The notes under the pieces are model-generated. The model worked only from the letters and a program-made list of their open reading frames with translations. It was not told the origin of the DNA and ran no database searches. Both the position numbers and the translations under genes were made by a program. 58,801 nucleotides of DNA from an uncultured Oscillospiraceae bacterium (lineage in GTDB: Bacteria; Bacillota; Clostridia; Oscillospirales; Oscillospiraceae), in the NCBI GenBank assembly GCA_934565795.1, contig CAKTIM010000011.1, positions 1-58,801 on the forward strand. Reading direction: 5' to 3'. Below are positions 56,971 to 58,801 of this stretch, in pieces. Within the stretch, counting starts at the first letter, position 1. The number at the start of each line of letters is the position of its first letter.

Positions 56971-57351
56971 ATGGGACGATTTAAGATCGGCGTGGGCCTG
57001 CTGGCGGTGCTGCTGGCCCTGGCCGTGGGGGCGCAGCTGGGCATGAAGGCCGCCCAGCAGCCGGTGTCCGAATTGCTGACGGCGGCGCTGGAGCAGGTGC
57101 AGCAGGCCCGCTTCCCGGAGGCGCAGGCCCTGGTCGACCAGGCCCGGCAGCAGTGGGAGCGCACCCGCACCTTCCGCGCCGCCCTGGCCGACCATCAATG
57201 CCTGGAGGATATCGAAAGCCAGCTGGCCATGCTGTCCGTCTGGGCCGCGGAGCACGAGCCCGCCGACTTCGCCGTCCTCTGCGCCGACACCCTCCTCCGC
57301 CTCAAAGCCGTCGCCGACGCCCACGCCCTGAACCTCTCCACATTCTTCTAA
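56971..57351 (+). CDS. DUF4363 protein
   Basis: This 126-residue protein has an N-terminal hydrophobic segment (IGVGLLAVLLALAVGAQLGM), then an alpha-helical part with LLTAALEQVQQARFPEAQALVDQARQQWERTRTF and ADHQCLEDIESQLAMLSVWAAEHEPADFAVLCADTLLRLKAVADAH. This fits DUF4363, a short family encoded beside DUF421 proteins in spore formers. Its position directly after the DUF421 gene, with no spacing, supports joint function. The helical outer part resembles a small helical bundle. Function is unknown. Confidence 0.85.
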   Translation: MGRFKIGVGLLAVLLALAVGAQLGMKAAQQPVSELLTAALEQVQQARFPEAQALVDQARQQWERTRTFRAALADHQCLEDIESQLAMLSVWAAEHEPADFAVLCADTLLRLKAVADAHALNLSTFF

Positions 57352-57359
57352 CCCCAGCC

Positions 57360-58116
57360 CCCACCGCGTAATGGGCCTGATCCGCCAGTTGAATGGGAAG
57401 CACCCCATCCGTAGGGGCGGATACCAGCCGCCCGCAACCTACCGGGCCTGAGCTGTCAATTGAGTGGAAGCAGCCAAAAGTCTTTGAGTTCGTAGGGGGC
57501 GGCAACCTGTCGCCCCGCAACGTCGCCACTTCGATAGCAGTACGTTGAGTGGCGACAGCTTCTGCAACCTCCAAAGCTTCCCTCGGGGGAAGCTGGCAGC
57601 CCGTAGGGCTGACTGAAGAGGGCTACCACAGTGGGATTTTCTTAAAGGGTGCGGTGAATGGGGCCGCTCACCCGTAGGGGCGGCTACCAGCCGCCCGCAG
57701 CGTTGCCATATCGATAGCAGTTCGTTGAGTGGCACCAACCAAAAGCCTCTGAGTTCGTAGGGGGCGGCAATCTGCCGCCCCGCCGGGTACCGGGATTGAG
57801 CGATTCGGCTGTATAGCTCACGTTCGTTGGCTTTCAGGCGGCTAATATCCGCCCCTACGCACTCAGAACGTTGTACACTGTACCTTTTTGGTTGGGTCTC
57901 TCTCGAAACCATACGCTGAGTGCCCTCTTCAGTCGCTGCGGCGGCAGCTAATTTATTATTGTATCATTGCCACCGGCAATGATTGTTATTAAAGATTCGC
58001 TGCGCTCTGCAACACCCCGCAGGGAAGCTTGGGGATGTGCCCTTTCGGTTATACGTTTTTTCTTTACCACTCAAAAACCGTAACGTTGAGGGTCGGCAGA
58101 TTGCCGACCCCTACGG
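57360..58116. repeat. REP-like hairpin block
   Basis: No gene is seen. Rightward GTAG hairpins start near 57409, 57494, 57673 and 57757, and leftward ones end near 57860 and 58114. The hairpin at about 57573-57597 is an empty site, and a reversed second-type element fills about 57947-58013. Confidence 0.8.
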
Positions 58117-58188
58117 GGGTGCTCCCATTTACCCCCGTGAATAAGCCGCTTCCAAATTGGGTATGCTCCAACCTGGAGGTGCGATTGT

Positions 58189-58617
58189 ATGAAATTGCGG
58201 GAAATTATGACCCCCGACCCGGTGCGGGTTGAGCCGGATACCACCGTGGATGTGGCGGCCCGGCTGCTGACACAATATAATATAGGAATGCTCCCGGTGT
58301 GTACCCCGGACGGCGCGCTGCGCGGGCTGGTGACCGACCGGGATATCGTCACCCGCTGCCTGGCCGCCGGACGCAGCCCGGCCCACACCGGCGTCCGGGA
58401 GGTGATGACCCAGCGGGTCGTCTCCGCCCCGCCCCATATGGAGACCTCTGCCGCCGCGCACCTGATGGGCCGGGAGCAGATTCGCCGCCTGCCCATTCTG
58501 GAGGACGGCCGCCTCCGGGGCATCGTCAGCCTGGGCGACCTGGCCGAGTGGGAGGAATCCAGCCTGGACGCCTCCGACGCCCTCACCGAGATCAGCACCA
58601 ACCTGTCCAGAAGATAG
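58189..58617 (+). CDS. Tandem CBS-domain protein
   Basis: This 142-residue protein consists of two CBS motifs in one Bateman module. The first is at about residues 5-60 (IMTPDPVRVEPDTTVDVAARLLTQYNIGMLPVCTPDGALRGLVTDRDIVTR) and the second at about 70-125 (VMTQRVVSAPPHMETSAAAHLMGREQIRRLPILEDGRLRGIVSLGDLAEW). Bateman modules bind adenosine nucleotides or S-adenosylmethionine and act as regulators. No other domain is attached, so it may regulate a partner protein by binding. GGAGGTG precedes the ATG at 58189. Gene context gives no partner. Confidence 0.92.
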   Translation: MKLREIMTPDPVRVEPDTTVDVAARLLTQYNIGMLPVCTPDGALRGLVTDRDIVTRCLAAGRSPAHTGVREVMTQRVVSAPPHMETSAAAHLMGREQIRRLPILEDGRLRGIVSLGDLAEWEESSLDASDALTEISTNLSRR

Positions 58618-58693
58618 CGTTGTCCGCCTGCCGCGCACAGATGCCCACATAAAAAATAATCTCAAAAAATGGCCTCAAAAGTCGAAAAAAGGG

Positions 58694-58722
58694 TTGACAA
58701 AGGGGTTAGGGCGTGGTAATAT
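58694..58722 (+). promoter_or_regulatory. Promoter near the right edge
   Basis: TTGACA (58694-58699) and TAATAT (58717-58722) are 17 bp apart. It should drive the partial gene at the window end. Confidence 0.8.
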
Positions 58723-58766
58723 GTGTAGGCTTTCCGATGAACGCCTCTTGCAGGGGCGGGAGGTTG

Positions 58767-58801
58767 GTGAAAATCACGAGAAATTCCATGAAAAAGAGAA
58801 A
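58767..58801 (+). CDS. Start of a gene cut by the window edge
   Basis: Only the first codons are visible. A GTG at 58767 follows GGGAGG closely, and an in-frame ATG at 58788 starts MKKRK, the basic start of a possible signal peptide. The promoter at 58694 fits. The product cannot be identified. Confidence 0.4.
   Translation, partial: MKITRNSMKKR

Overview
The window looks like the replication-origin region of a GC-rich, spore-forming member of the Clostridia, probably an Oscillospirales-type gut anaerobe. The evidence is the gene order dnaA-dnaN-yaaA-recF-gyrB-gyrA with a DnaA-box cluster between dnaA and dnaN, the sporulation genes spo0A, spoIIE and pdaA, parAB with two parS sites, and an anaerobic gene complement (electron-bifurcating lactate dehydrogenase genes and a probable Re-citrate synthase). 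No rRNA, tRNA, CRISPR array or intact transposase gene was seen.

Layout. (1) 1-9155: a prophage or phage-derived island. Its packaging and head genes run leftward (two small ORFs, a likely small terminase, large terminase, portal, a Prp-type cysteine protease and a scaffold-like protein). A repressor with two HTH domains and an ImmA-like metallopeptidase run rightward, with a strong leftward promoter between the two arms. (2) 10379-13755: etfB-etfA-lactate dehydrogenase operon. (3) 14294-17220: leftward IMP dehydrogenase and a YitT transporter-like protein. (4) 18036-29083: dnaA, oriC, dnaN, yaaA, recF, gyrB, gyrA and rnhA. (5) 29850-36292: leftward spo0A, divergent from a four-gene operon of Re-citrate synthase, GntR regulator, aconitase and isocitrate dehydrogenase. 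(6) 36989-45758: leftward mscL, serS, parB, parA, a zinc-ribbon membrane protein, hflC, hflK and a DUF1836 regulator. (7) 46394-50374: a histidine kinase, response regulator and solute-binding lipoprotein operon. (8) 51008-52454: a folate ECF transporter gene behind a tetrahydrofolate riboswitch. (9) 52952-58801: spoIIE, pdaA, a DUF421/DUF4363 pair, a CBS-domain protein and the start of another gene.

The most unusual feature is the intergenic DNA. About one fifth of the window is made of 23 blocks of short hairpin repeats. Each hairpin starts with GTAG followed by a GC-rich palindrome, which resembles bacterial REP elements. In every complete block I read, the left-hand hairpins point right and the right-hand ones point left, whatever the direction of the flanking genes. 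Miniature elements of about 64 bp, each with its own palindrome, are nested inside these repeats, and both empty and filled versions of the target sites can be read. The blocks separate genes that are normally co-transcribed, such as recF, gyrB and gyrA, and have also colonised the phage island. They are absent inside tightly coupled operons.

The genes suggest a lifestyle of lactate use through flavin-based electron bifurcation, glutamate synthesis from citrate through an incomplete oxidative branch, folate uptake and sporulation. All product names rest on reading protein motifs and gene context. No database search was possible.
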